Assembly (NCBI RefSeq): GCF_013450295.1 | Contig: NZ_SKBR01000003.1 | Location: forward strand, 558,001 to 622,000 | Source of the DNA: Streptomyces sp. AJS327 | Lineage (GTDB): Bacteria > Actinomycetota > Actinomycetes > Streptomycetales > Streptomycetaceae | Reading direction: 5' to 3' | Length of the DNA: 64,000 nt | In this document: in pieces, positions 24,641 through 32,263 of the stretch | How the letters are laid out: every line of letters begins with the position of its first letter | Position numbering within the stretch: position 1 is the stretch's first letter | The notes under the pieces: generated by a model | What the model was told of the DNA's origin: nothing | Seen by the model: the letters and a program-made list of their open reading frames with translations, nothing else | The model's database searches: none | Translations under genes and position numbers: made by a program

Positions 24641-25434
24641 CGGGTGGCCCCGGAGCGCGCGGCCTCCCCGGCGGCCCGCCCGGACGGCCTCGGTGCCGCC
24701 CCGGAGTCGGCCGCCTCCGAAGAGCCCGCAGCCGCAACGGAGTTGGCGGGCCCTTCGGGAGCGGCCCGCACCCGGCGGCCGAGCCGGCGTACGGTCTCGG
24801 CCGCCGCGATGGTGTGGCCCCGCAGGTTGGCGTGCCGCCCGTCCGCGCTGAGCAGGTCGGGGAGTTCGGCCGCCGGATGGTGCGAGAGGTCGAGGTGCAG
24901 GGTGTCCAGCTCCCCCGCGATCACCTCGGTGACCCGCGAGAGCAGCCGGAGACGCGTGGAGAACCCCCGGCCCGGCGACTCGGGGGGCAGGGGCAGGTCC
25001 ATCATGCCGACCGTCAGCACCTCGCAGCCGTCGGTGCGCAGCGGGGTGATGATGCCGCGCAACTCCTCGGCGGTGCGCTCCGGTTCGAACGACGGCCACA
25101 GCGCGTCGTACCCGCCGCAGGCGACCAGCGCCAGATCCGGTCCGAAGGCCAGCGCCCGGTCGAGCTGGGAGGCGCGCACATGGGCCGCCCGGATGTTGCG
25201 GCGGCCGAAGTTCCGGTAGGCCAGCTCGGGTCGCTGTCGGCGCAGAGCCTGGGCCACCTGCGTCGCCCAGGGGACGTCGGGGTAGCCGGGGACGGGGTCT
25301 CCGAGCCCCTCGGCCACGCTGTCCCCGAGGACGGCGATCCGGCGCCAGGGGTGCCCGGCCAGCAGCGCGTCCGCCTCCTCGCCGGTGAGGCAGTACGGGT
25401 CGGGGGCGTCGCCGGTGGGGTCTTCGGTGAGCAT
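24637..25434 (-). CDS. SGNH/GDSL-family hydrolase
   Basis: About 265 aa. The catalytic Ser is in IAVLGDSVAEGLGD (about residue 38), block II in YRNFGRRN, and the Asp/His pair in SADGRHANLRGH. Block III reads GGYD, not the usual GGND, so the oxyanion-hole Asn is replaced by Tyr. No signal peptide is seen, so it is probably cytosolic. The start is uncertain: ATG 25434 (MLTEDPTGDAP) is preferred, ATG 25530 is possible. It heads the minus-strand cluster, 220 bp after a plausible promoter. Confidence 0.85.
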   Translation of the reverse strand: MLTEDPTGDAPDPYCLTGEEADALLAGHPWRRIAVLGDSVAEGLGDPVPGYPDVPWATQVAQALRRQRPELAYRNFGRRNIRAAHVRASQLDRALAFGPDLALVACGGYDALWPSFEPERTAEELRGIITPLRTDGCEVLTVGMMDLPLPPESPGRGFSTRLRLLSRVTEVIAGELDTLHLDLSHHPAAELPDLLSADGRHANLRGHTIAAAETVRRLGRRVRAAPEGPANSVAAAGSSEAADSGAAPRPSGRAAGEAARSGATR

Positions 25435-25655
25435 GACGGTGGTCAGCTTCCCTTCCTCTCCCGCTTCTCCTCGCCGTGCGGGCCGTGCCCCTGCCCGGCT
25501 CTCCCGGTCCGTGCCCAACTCCCGCCGCATGATGTCCTGTTCAGAGGGTGCGGGGACGCGGAGGGCGCGGGACGCGGGGCGTTCGGAGCGTGCGGGCGTG
25601 CGCGGGCATGCGGCCGGGCGTGCCGCCGAGGAAGCTACAGCACGATCGTTCATTT

Positions 25656-25685
25656 AGATTGTCCACGACGGCACGGCGCCGTCAA
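25656..25685 (-). promoter_or_regulatory. Predicted sigma70-type promoter for the SGNH-methyltransferase operon
   Basis: On the minus strand ttgacg (25685-25680) and caatct (25661-25656) are separated by 18 bp. This is the best -35/-10 match in a locally AT-richer patch. The spacer contains the palindrome acggcgccgt near the -35 box, a possible operator. The resulting leader before ATG 25434 would be about 215 bases. Confidence 0.5.
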
Positions 25686-26694
25686 CAAGGTAAGAATGCG
25701 ATCGGCCGTGCGGTTACGAGTATTTCCAGCCAGGGCCCGGACTCTCCTGGCTCGCCCGCGAGGAGGTCAACGCCGCGCTCCAGCAGTCGACTTCAGGCTC
25801 ACCCGCACCGGGAGACCCTGGCCGGCAGTCGCCCACCATCGACCGGTCCCCGCCCCTCCGGGCGCGGGGAGGCGTGGACGCTCGCGGTTGCCCGAAGCCG
25901 CGGGCCGCGCCGTACCACGTCCCCGCGCGCCCCCCCCCGCTCGCGCTCTCACGGTCGCACCCCGGAAGCGGTGACTCAGCGGTACCTCCGGAGGAACGCG
26001 GAAGCGGTACCTCCGGAAGCGCGGGGCTCCCGTAATCCGGCCGATCCACAGGAGCGGCGGCTGGTTCGCTGGTGGACGGCGTCCAATGGGGTTCTTGTGT
26101 CCCGGGGGTCAGGGAGCTGTCGCGATCCTCCGATTACGGAGATCTGGCCAGGTTCCGCCCGGATTCCCAGGGCGGGCGGACGGGTATCGGTGAGCGCCCG
26201 TGCGTCGCCAACTACCATGAAATGCCCCTCAGTGGCCTGGTATCCAGTGTCCGCTCTATCTCTTTCCTTGTCGTCTTCGGAGCACGGTCGGCAATGAGTC
26301 GATACCAGAAACCCCGTGGATCTCCCTGCGGCCCGTCAGTCGGGATTTCCCGCACCGGGTGCCCGCACCCATCCCAGACTGGACGCCACCGTGGAGAAAT
26401 CCGGTCGAGGGGCAGGGAGTTGAACCACGCTCCCAATGATCCCATGAATTATTGGGCGGACAGAAAGGGTTCGGTATGGCGTGAACAAACAGCTGCGGCT
26501 GACCCTCTCTTCGTGAGTGTCACCGCGGTGTGGCCTGACAGTAGATTTCACCGTTGCCATTGCAGACACCTCTTCCCCGTCTTGGGACCCGCGCCGGTCC
26601 CGCCGCGATCGGGACGTCCGCTCTCGGAACGCGGCGAGCGATGGCCTGGCCGGACTACGCTGGTGCCTGCCCACCCAGTCGAAGGGACTCCGCG
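25686..26694. other. 1-kb stretch without a supported gene
   Basis: Frames on both strands lack coding character. The right half (26200-26560) is noticeably less GC-rich. A direct repeat gcggtacctccgga occurs at about 25979 and 26005. A tRNA T-arm-like phrase near 26415 does not fold into a tRNA. It may be an old insertion boundary before the lasso-like locus. Confidence 0.5.
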
Positions 26695-27237
26695 ATGTTC
26701 GTGATCCGCCGAGCGACATCGACCGACCGGGAAGCAGTCGAGGAACTGACGCGAGCACGCGCCCGGTGGATGGCTGAGCGTGGCGTCAGGGGTGCCCAGG
26801 GTTGGGAACGGTTCGCTGAGGAATCTGGCCGCCAGGCGGCCGCACCGAACACGCCGGTGCGGGTCGTCGCGACGGAGGCGGGTCGTGTGATCGGCCGGAC
26901 GACGCTCGGTGAGCAGACACCGTTGTGGGGCTGGACTGAAGAAGAGCAGGCGCAGTCCGCGTACTTCCTCAATACGACCGTCACGCACCCGGAGTTCGCC
27001 GGTCAGCGAGTGGGGTCCCTGCTCGCCTGGTGGGCAGTGGACCGCGCCGCCGCGACCGGCCGGGAGTGGGTCCGCCGTGCCGTTGGACCCGACCCCGGAC
27101 TGCTGCGGTACTACTGCGACGTTCAAGGCTGGCGGATCATCCACCAGACGGAGCGCTACGGAGAAGACGCGTACCTGCTTGGACGTGAGGCTGAGTCGCT
27201 TCCGGGGCTTGCGCGTCATCTACTCGCCCCCGTCTGA
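26695..27237 (+). CDS. GNAT-family N-acetyltransferase
   Basis: 180 aa. FVIRRATSTDREAVEEL starts the fold; the acetyl-CoA loop is in PEFAGQRVGSLLAWWAVDRA (about residues 101-120), and the C-terminal YYCDVQGWRIIHQTERYG is typical of GNATs. ATG 26695 follows gaaggg. It converges with the macrolactam cyclase gene and their 3' ends overlap by 18 bp. In the albusnodin lasso-peptide system a GNAT acetylates the peptide, so a link is possible, but free-standing GNATs of this size are also very common. Confidence 0.88.
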   Translation: MFVIRRATSTDREAVEELTRARARWMAERGVRGAQGWERFAEESGRQAAAPNTPVRVVATEAGRVIGRTTLGEQTPLWGWTEEEQAQSAYFLNTTVTHPEFAGQRVGSLLAWWAVDRAAATGREWVRRAVGPDPGLLRYYCDVQGWRIIHQTERYGEDAYLLGREAESLPGLARHLLAPV

Positions 27238-28803
27238 CACTCCGCGTAACCCGATCTCGGTGGACGCGATCTGAAACAGTGTTCGGTCCATCTCTCCGTG
27301 CGGCCCTTTCCGGAATTCCGAGTTCACTGTCTTCGTGAGTCCATCTCCGTCCACGAACCCCGCGTCGATCAGCACGCCTCCCTCCCGGACCATGGATTCC
27401 AGGAACGGGAGGACGTAGCGTCGCATCGCGTTGTTCATCGCGTGGACGAAATTTCCCGGAACCGGCGCGTGAACAGCTTCCGGAGACATGCCAAGTCGGG
27501 CCAGGCGAAGCCTGTTCAACGCCTTGTGCTCGCGCCACGGGCGCGGCAGCCATTCCGCGAATCGGATCAGCTCCGGGTCCGCGAGCGGCGAGACGGGCCA
27601 CAGCCCGTTGCGCATGAACTGCGGGGTGCGGCAGGCGAATGCGAGAAGCGTGCTGTCGTACAGCACCGGGGACGGTGCGATGCCGTCGTTGATGTGGTCC
27701 ACGACGGCCAAGGTCCGCTTTCCGGTCCAGGGGCCGGAGGGCGGGACTTCTCCGGCGGGAGGACGTTCGTCGTCGCGTAGGGAGGTGAGTTCGTCGCCGC
27801 CCGTGCCGCCGAACGACCACCAGACGCCCGCCCGGGTGAGGGCACGCATCATGACTTCTTCCGCCTCGGTCCATGGATCGTCATACGGACTCACCGCCTG
27901 GCCGTTCGCCCGCCGCCCGGCAGGGTTGAGCGGCAGGTGTGCGAGCACGTCCGTACACACGTCCCGCGCGATCCCGAAGGCGCTGATCATCTCCTTGCGG
28001 CGGCGGATCTGCTGCTCACGGGCTTCGCCGCCGAGGAGCATGGCAGCGGCTGTGATGCCGGGGCGGTCGGGTGCGGTGAGGCTGGCTGCGACGTTTGCCG
28101 AGTCCATCCCGCCGGACAGCTCCACGGCGGAGCGATCCGCGATGAAGTGCCGTCGCGTGATCGCCTGTCCGAGAAGCTGTTCGTAGGCGTCGAGGACATC
28201 CGCGCCCGGCCGCAGGGTGCGAGGCTCGGTGTGTGGAGCGCCCGGCGGGTAGGCGAGCGCGAGGCCATTGGCGGTCCACGACGCGGTGGAGCGCTCCGTG
28301 AGCCGGTGCACCCCCCGCCAAAGGGTGTCGTGGGTGTATCGATGCTGGAGCCGCAGCAGACGGGCAATCTCGCGGTCGATCAGGGCACCGACCCGGCAGT
28401 GTTCGCGGAGGTCGGCCAGATCCCATGAGCCGTCCAACTTGCCGTTGTTGCTGGTGAGATAGAGCGGCGCGACGCCCCATGCGCCCGCTCGGATCGTCGC
28501 GGTACGGGGTGTCAGCTCGACGACAGTCCAGTCCAACACTCCCTGGCAGGCGGCCCGTAGACGTGTGCGGTATGCGTCCGGGGCCATGCGGACCGGCGAC
28601 CCGCCGGGGGACGCGTCGGTTTCATGTCCGCGTTCTGCCGAGATCACTGCCACGGCTGTACCGTCGCTGATCATTTCGTGGCAGATGGCTGGATGCTCGT
28701 ACGGCTCGATTCGGGATGCGCCGTGACGCCACTCGCGGCCGGTCCATGCCCATTTGTCCGGGTCGCTCTCCAGGCTGGCCCGCGCAATGCTGAGCTTGAG
28801 CAA
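27220..28803 (-). CDS. Asparagine-synthetase-like macrolactam (lasso) cyclase
   Basis: 527 aa. The C-terminal AMP-forming domain has the PP-loop LSGGMDSANVAASL (about residue 230) and the later FGGTGGDELTS, as in asparagine synthetase B and lasso-peptide cyclases. The N-terminal domain begins MLKLSIAR, so it lacks the Cys2 nucleophile of a working glutaminase; this matches lasso cyclases rather than asparagine synthetase. A TTA codon is at 27247-27249. It lies 66 bp after a candidate precursor gene, separated by an attenuator-like hairpin. It most resembles actinobacterial cyclases of the albusnodin type. Genuine amino-acid amidation cannot be excluded. Confidence 0.8.
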   Translation of the reverse strand: MLKLSIARASLESDPDKWAWTGREWRHGASRIEPYEHPAICHEMISDGTAVAVISAERGHETDASPGGSPVRMAPDAYRTRLRAACQGVLDWTVVELTPRTATIRAGAWGVAPLYLTSNNGKLDGSWDLADLREHCRVGALIDREIARLLRLQHRYTHDTLWRGVHRLTERSTASWTANGLALAYPPGAPHTEPRTLRPGADVLDAYEQLLGQAITRRHFIADRSAVELSGGMDSANVAASLTAPDRPGITAAAMLLGGEAREQQIRRRKEMISAFGIARDVCTDVLAHLPLNPAGRRANGQAVSPYDDPWTEAEEVMMRALTRAGVWWSFGGTGGDELTSLRDDERPPAGEVPPSGPWTGKRTLAVVDHINDGIAPSPVLYDSTLLAFACRTPQFMRNGLWPVSPLADPELIRFAEWLPRPWREHKALNRLRLARLGMSPEAVHAPVPGNFVHAMNNAMRRYVLPFLESMVREGGVLIDAGFVDGDGLTKTVNSEFRKGPHGEMDRTLFQIASTEIGLRGVSDGGE

Positions 28804-28827
28804 GGGAGTTCTCCTCTCGGAACGGAA

Positions 28828-28857
28828 CGGCCCACCGTCTGCGAGGACGGTGGGCCG
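28828..28857 (-). terminator. Attenuator-like hairpin between precursor and cyclase genes
   Basis: Arms 28828-28839 and 28846-28857 form a perfect 12-bp stem (cggcccaccgtc / gacggtgggccg) with a 6-base loop. It lies 13 bp after the precursor stop and 25 bp before the cyclase start. Such partial terminators set high precursor-to-enzyme ratios in RiPP operons. Confidence 0.75.
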
Positions 28858-28869
28858 TGGGAGTGCGGA

Positions 28870-28995
28870 CTACTCGTGTTCGTCCCGCTCGGTGTTCGTG
28901 TCGCTGTTGCCGGAGAACTTCTTGGTCTCCAGGCGCTCGCGGAGCGTCGGCACGGTGAATACCGGCGTTCCCGAGAACACGTCTTCCAGGTTCAC
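28870..28995 (-). CDS. Candidate lasso-like RiPP precursor peptide (41 aa)
   Basis: GTG 28995 follows ggaggga with good spacing. Residues 13-18 are FTVPTL, matching the YxxPxL leader motif that lasso leader-binding (RRE) proteins recognise; REKLE-like helix residues (RERLETKK) follow. A possible core starts at Gly29 (GNSDTNTERDEHE), where Gly1 and Glu8 could form an eight-residue macrolactam ring. The usual Thr at leader position -2 is Phe here, so the core boundary is uncertain. The end is strikingly acidic and has no Lys. It lies directly before the cyclase gene. It is too short for standard gene callers. Confidence 0.65.
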   Translation of the reverse strand: MNLEDVFSGTPVFTVPTLRERLETKKFSGNSDTNTERDEHE

Positions 28996-29378
28996 GCGTT
29001 GTCCCTCCCTTCCGCTGTCGTGTGCCGTCAGGGACAGCCACCGGCCCGCGCCGCCGGATTGGTCGTCTGGTGCGCGGGACAGGGGCAGCCACGGGGTCGT
29101 GTCTTCGCGACGGGATCAGGCGGGGACCGATGTCGACGCCGTGGACGGCCAGCCAGAGCCGTTCACCCAGCGTCGGCCATGCCCCCGGGCTGTTCTGGGG
29201 GTACCGCCCACTCCCTTGAGGCAGTTAAGGCAGTGATGAGGTCGCGGGGGTCCGTTTGCTCCAACTGTCTTGCCGGGCAAGGAACCTGACTTCCCACCGA
29301 TGGGTATCCCCATGATGGGTAGGCTGAGCGTCAGGTCGATGCGACAAACTGTCACCAGCGGGTGCAACGGGGCAGCCC
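28996..29378. other. Divergent control region between precursor and regulator genes
   Basis: 383 bp with no supported gene. A direct repeat gatgggta occurs at 29299-29306 and 29314-29321, 15 bp apart, and cttgccgggcaag near 29270 is a small palindrome. These are candidate binding sites for the XRE regulator that starts at 29379. No leader-peptidase or RRE gene is hidden here. Confidence 0.45.
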
Positions 29379-30782
29379 ATGACCGCGTACGAAACGCCGA
29401 CAGCCCTGCCGCGTGCCCTCCTGAACCGGGCGGACATGCGAGCAGCCATCACAGACCACGACTTCGGCACGGTGTTTCGACTCGCTCGGGCAGAGGCCGG
29501 GATCAGTTACTCGAAGATCGCGGCTGAGTGCGGCATCAAGCCGGAGCGCGTGGGTGCCCTGGCTCGCGGGGACGGCAGCGTGACGACGTTCGAGAAGATC
29601 GCCACTATCGCTGACGCCCTACGTATCCCCGGGCACATGCTCGGCCTCGCGCCCCGCACGTGGGAGGCGGCGGAGCAGCCACCCGGACACCCAGCCCTGC
29701 CCGCAGGCACTACAGGCACTACCCGAGACGGAGACAGCGCAGTGCGGCGACGGGGCTTCTTCAAGGCGTCGGCCGTAGCCGGATTGGCGGTCGGCCTGCC
29801 CGAACTCACTCCACTCACAACCGGCCGCCGGGTCGGCCGCGACACCCCGGGCCGACTACGCCAGCGCACCGCCCGCCTGCGCCGTCTGGACGACGTTCTT
29901 GGCGGAGGCGACACCTACCGCGTCTATCTCGGCGAGTACCAAGCCACCAAGGCCGTGATCCGAGCGGCCAGCTACACCGAGCAGACCGGCCGCGCCTTGC
30001 TTTCCGTGCTGGCCGAACAGGCACAGCAGGCGGGATGGGCCGCGTTCGACGCGGGCGAGCACGCCGACGCTCGCGGCCTGTACGAAGCCAGCCACCAGGC
30101 CGCCACCGAAGCCGGAGACTCAGCCCTCGCGGGGAACGCCCTGGCCTTCCTCGCCTACCAGCGGATCAATGGCGACCTGTCCGCCGGAGTCGAGACCGCC
30201 GAACAGTCCTGCCGCACCGCAGGACCGGACGCACCGCCCGGTGTCCGGGCACTGCTCAACGAACGCCTCGCGTGGGCCTACGCGGTCGCCGGACACGACA
30301 GCGAGACGGAGCAAGCGCTGAGCGCGGCTCAGGTTGCCCTGAACGACAGCGACGGTACACCGCCGCCCGATTGGGTCGCGTGGGTTGACCGGGACGAACT
30401 CCGGATCATGACCGGCAGGTGTTGGACCGAGCTACGCCGCCCGCTCCGCGCGGTCTCCGTGCTGGAAGACGTGCTGACCCGATACGACGACACCCACGCC
30501 CGAGACAAGAGCCTGTACCTGTCGTGGCTGGCCGAGTCCTACCTAGTCGCTCGCGAAGTGGAGCAGGCCGCGACGGTTGCCAGCCGCGCACTGGACCTGT
30601 CCGCCGGGGTCGCCTCCGTACGCCCCCGCCAACGCCTCGAACCGACGTTGCGACAGCTCAGCGCCCATTGTGACCTACCTGCGGTGGCCGAACTCCTCGA
30701 ACGGGCCAGGGCGTTACAGGTCAGCCCGCGTCCCGCTGGGTGGTCTTGTCGATCCAGCGGAGGTACCCCTCTGCCCCGGTGA
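29379..30782 (+). CDS. XRE-family regulator with TPR-type C-terminal domain
   Basis: 467 aa. The HTH is at about residues 28-85 (TVFRLARAEAGISYSKIAAE ... VGALARGDGSVTTFEKIATIADAL). A twin-Arg-like segment RRRGFFKASAVAGLAVGLP follows at about 124, common in this class though not necessarily exported. From about 180 the helices resemble tetratricopeptide repeats (YEASHQAATEAGDSALAGNA, LLNERLAWAYAVAGHDSETE). A TTA codon lies at 30714-30716. It is divergent from the precursor-cyclase pair and probably controls it. Its 3' end overlaps cutA by 62 bp, convergently. Confidence 0.88.
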   Translation: MTAYETPTALPRALLNRADMRAAITDHDFGTVFRLARAEAGISYSKIAAECGIKPERVGALARGDGSVTTFEKIATIADALRIPGHMLGLAPRTWEAAEQPPGHPALPAGTTGTTRDGDSAVRRRGFFKASAVAGLAVGLPELTPLTTGRRVGRDTPGRLRQRTARLRRLDDVLGGGDTYRVYLGEYQATKAVIRAASYTEQTGRALLSVLAEQAQQAGWAAFDAGEHADARGLYEASHQAATEAGDSALAGNALAFLAYQRINGDLSAGVETAEQSCRTAGPDAPPGVRALLNERLAWAYAVAGHDSETEQALSAAQVALNDSDGTPPPDWVAWVDRDELRIMTGRCWTELRRPLRAVSVLEDVLTRYDDTHARDKSLYLSWLAESYLVAREVEQAATVASRALDLSAGVASVRPRQRLEPTLRQLSAHCDLPAVAELLERARALQVSPRPAGWSCRSSGGTPLPR

Positions 30783-31047
30783 GTGGCACTGCCGAGACCT
30801 CCGGGTTCTTCCACGGGTGGTGATCCAGGAGGTGCGCTTCCAGTGCGGCGTACCGGTCAGCGCGGGTCTTGAGCAGGAGTTGCCACTCTTCGCCAGTGCC
30901 GAACTCGCCTTGATGCCAAAACACCGAGGTCACCGGACCGACGATCTGTGCACCGGCCGCCAGCCGGGCCGCAACCACCAACTGCGCCAGCTTCACCGCG
31001 TCGTCACGGTTCTCCGTGGCCGTGGCCACCTGTAGGTACTCAGCCAT
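30721..31047 (-). CDS. cutA: CutA-type divalent-cation tolerance protein
   Basis: 108 aa, the usual length. The family pattern is clear: YLQVATATENRDDAVKLAQ, VVAARLAAGAQIVGPVTSVF, WQLLLKTRADRYAALEAHL, HHPWKNPEVSAVPLTG and a final YLRWI. CutA1 forms a stable ferredoxin-like trimer linked to copper tolerance, with debated function. The start is ATG 31047 with a weak ribosome-binding site. The 3' end overlaps the convergent XRE-TPR gene by 62 bp. Confidence 0.93.
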   Translation of the reverse strand: MAEYLQVATATENRDDAVKLAQLVVAARLAAGAQIVGPVTSVFWHQGEFGTGEEWQLLLKTRADRYAALEAHLLDHHPWKNPEVSAVPLTGAEGYLRWIDKTTQRDAG

Positions 31048-31115
31048 GCTGGGCGAGCCTAGCCCCGGACCGGGCTCAGGCACATAAGGCATCGAACCGT
31101 GATGGTGCCACGTGC

Positions 31116-31631
31116 TCAGCCCACCAGGTTGCGGATGACCGCCCAGGCCACCGCGAGCGTGAGGACGGCGGCGGCCCCGAGGGCACTGAGCCGGGGACGG
31201 TACCGGCGCCCTTGCAGCCCCTCGTACAGCCAGCGCCCGGCCAGATACGCGGCGGCCGGTACGCCGAGCAGCAGCAGCGCCGCGTTGTCGTGCAACGCGC
31301 CGGGGAGATCGCCGTGCAGCAGGTCGTACGTCATCCGCGTGCCGCCGCAGGCGGGGCAGAGCAGCCCGGTGGCCCAGTGGAAGGGGCAGCCGGGCAGCAG
31401 CGACCCCGGCTGGTGCGGGTCGGTGCCCCACAGGTACGCGGCGCCCAGCAGCGCCGCCATCGCGGCCGCGAGCGGCGGGGTGGCGGGGTGGGAGCGGACG
31501 GCACGGAGCCGGGCGTGCGGCCCGGAGGCCGGTGCCGGTGCCGCCGTACCGGTCCGCCCTCGCTTCCGCCGTGCCGTCTCGCTCGATCTGACCGATCTGA
31601 GTGATCTGGTCGATCTTCCGGGGTCAGCCAC
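31116..31631 (-). CDS. DUF2752 membrane protein
   Basis: 171 aa from GTG 31631. The N-terminal 45 residues are basic and Ser/Arg-rich, then hydrophobic segments flank the signature CPFHWATGLLCPACGGTR followed by LLHGDLPGALHDNAALLLL, diagnostic of DUF2752. Three membrane segments are likely. It follows the TM2 gene by 11 bp on the same strand, and the two probably form an operon. Function unknown. Confidence 0.9.
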   Translation of the reverse strand: MADPGRSTRSLRSVRSSETARRKRGRTGTAAPAPASGPHARLRAVRSHPATPPLAAAMAALLGAAYLWGTDPHQPGSLLPGCPFHWATGLLCPACGGTRMTYDLLHGDLPGALHDNAALLLLGVPAAAYLAGRWLYEGLQGRRYRPRLSALGAAAVLTLAVAWAVIRNLVG

Positions 31632-31642
31632 GGGAGCCGCCG

Positions 31643-32095
31643 TCAGCTCCGCAGGATGCGGCCGTCGCTGTCCGTGCGGTTGTCGCTGACGAGGAAGATG
31701 ATGCCGTCGATCAGCGCCCAGAATCCGAGACCACCGCAGGTCAGCAGCTGGGCGACGCCCATACCGACGTGGCCGGTGTAGAAGCGGCCGATGCCCAGGG
31801 TGCCTATGAAGAGCTGGAGCACACCCGCGACGATCTTCGACTTGTGGGAGTAGGGACGCCCGTAGGGATCGAGGCCGTAGGGCGCGTTCGGGTCGCCCGG
31901 GCCGTAGGGGCCGGGCGGCATCATCCCCGGGTGCATCCCGGGTCCGGGCGGCATCCCCGGACCGGGCGGCATGCTCTGTGCCTGGGGGTAGCCGTAGGCG
32001 GGCTGGCCGGGGGCCCCGCCCGGGGGCGGACCGTAGGGGTTGCCCGGGGGCTGCGGCGGCTGACCGCCGTACGGGTTCTGGTATGGGTCGGACAT
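31643..32095 (-). CDS. TM2 domain membrane protein
   Basis: 150 aa. The first 85 residues are Pro/Gly/Tyr-rich repeats (NPYGGQPPQPPGNPYGPPPG); the C-terminus is a TM2 domain: SKIVAGVLQLFIGTLGIGRFY, GHVGMGVAQLLTCGGLGFW, then LIDGIIFLVSDNRTD. Start ATG 32095 follows ggaggg. Paired with the DUF2752 gene next to topA. TM2 proteins are small two-helix membrane proteins of unknown role. Confidence 0.93.
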   Translation of the reverse strand: MSDPYQNPYGGQPPQPPGNPYGPPPGGAPGQPAYGYPQAQSMPPGPGMPPGPGMHPGMMPPGPYGPGDPNAPYGLDPYGRPYSHKSKIVAGVLQLFIGTLGIGRFYTGHVGMGVAQLLTCGGLGFWALIDGIIFLVSDNRTDSDGRILRS

Positions 32096-32263
32096 GGCGC
32101 CCTCCGCGAGGTTGAGCGGTACCTGATGAAGTGACCCGGCCATCTTGTCAGCACGACCGAGCGGCAGGATTGCTGGCTGTCGGGTTACCGTTCGAGTGGC
32201 GTTGTGGACTTTTCCCGTCTGACATGACGACGGGAGGTAGCGTCACACTCCGCAGCGAGACAG

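Noticed and set aside
26380..26450. Possible tRNA (gggagttgaacc phrase)
   Set aside because: The supposed T-stem does not pair and no anticodon arm or acceptor stem can be formed.
28996..29378. Hidden lasso B1 (RRE) or B2 peptidase gene upstream of the precursor
   Set aside because: No frame on either strand shows an RRE-like fold or the Cys-His-Asp pattern of the leader peptidase.
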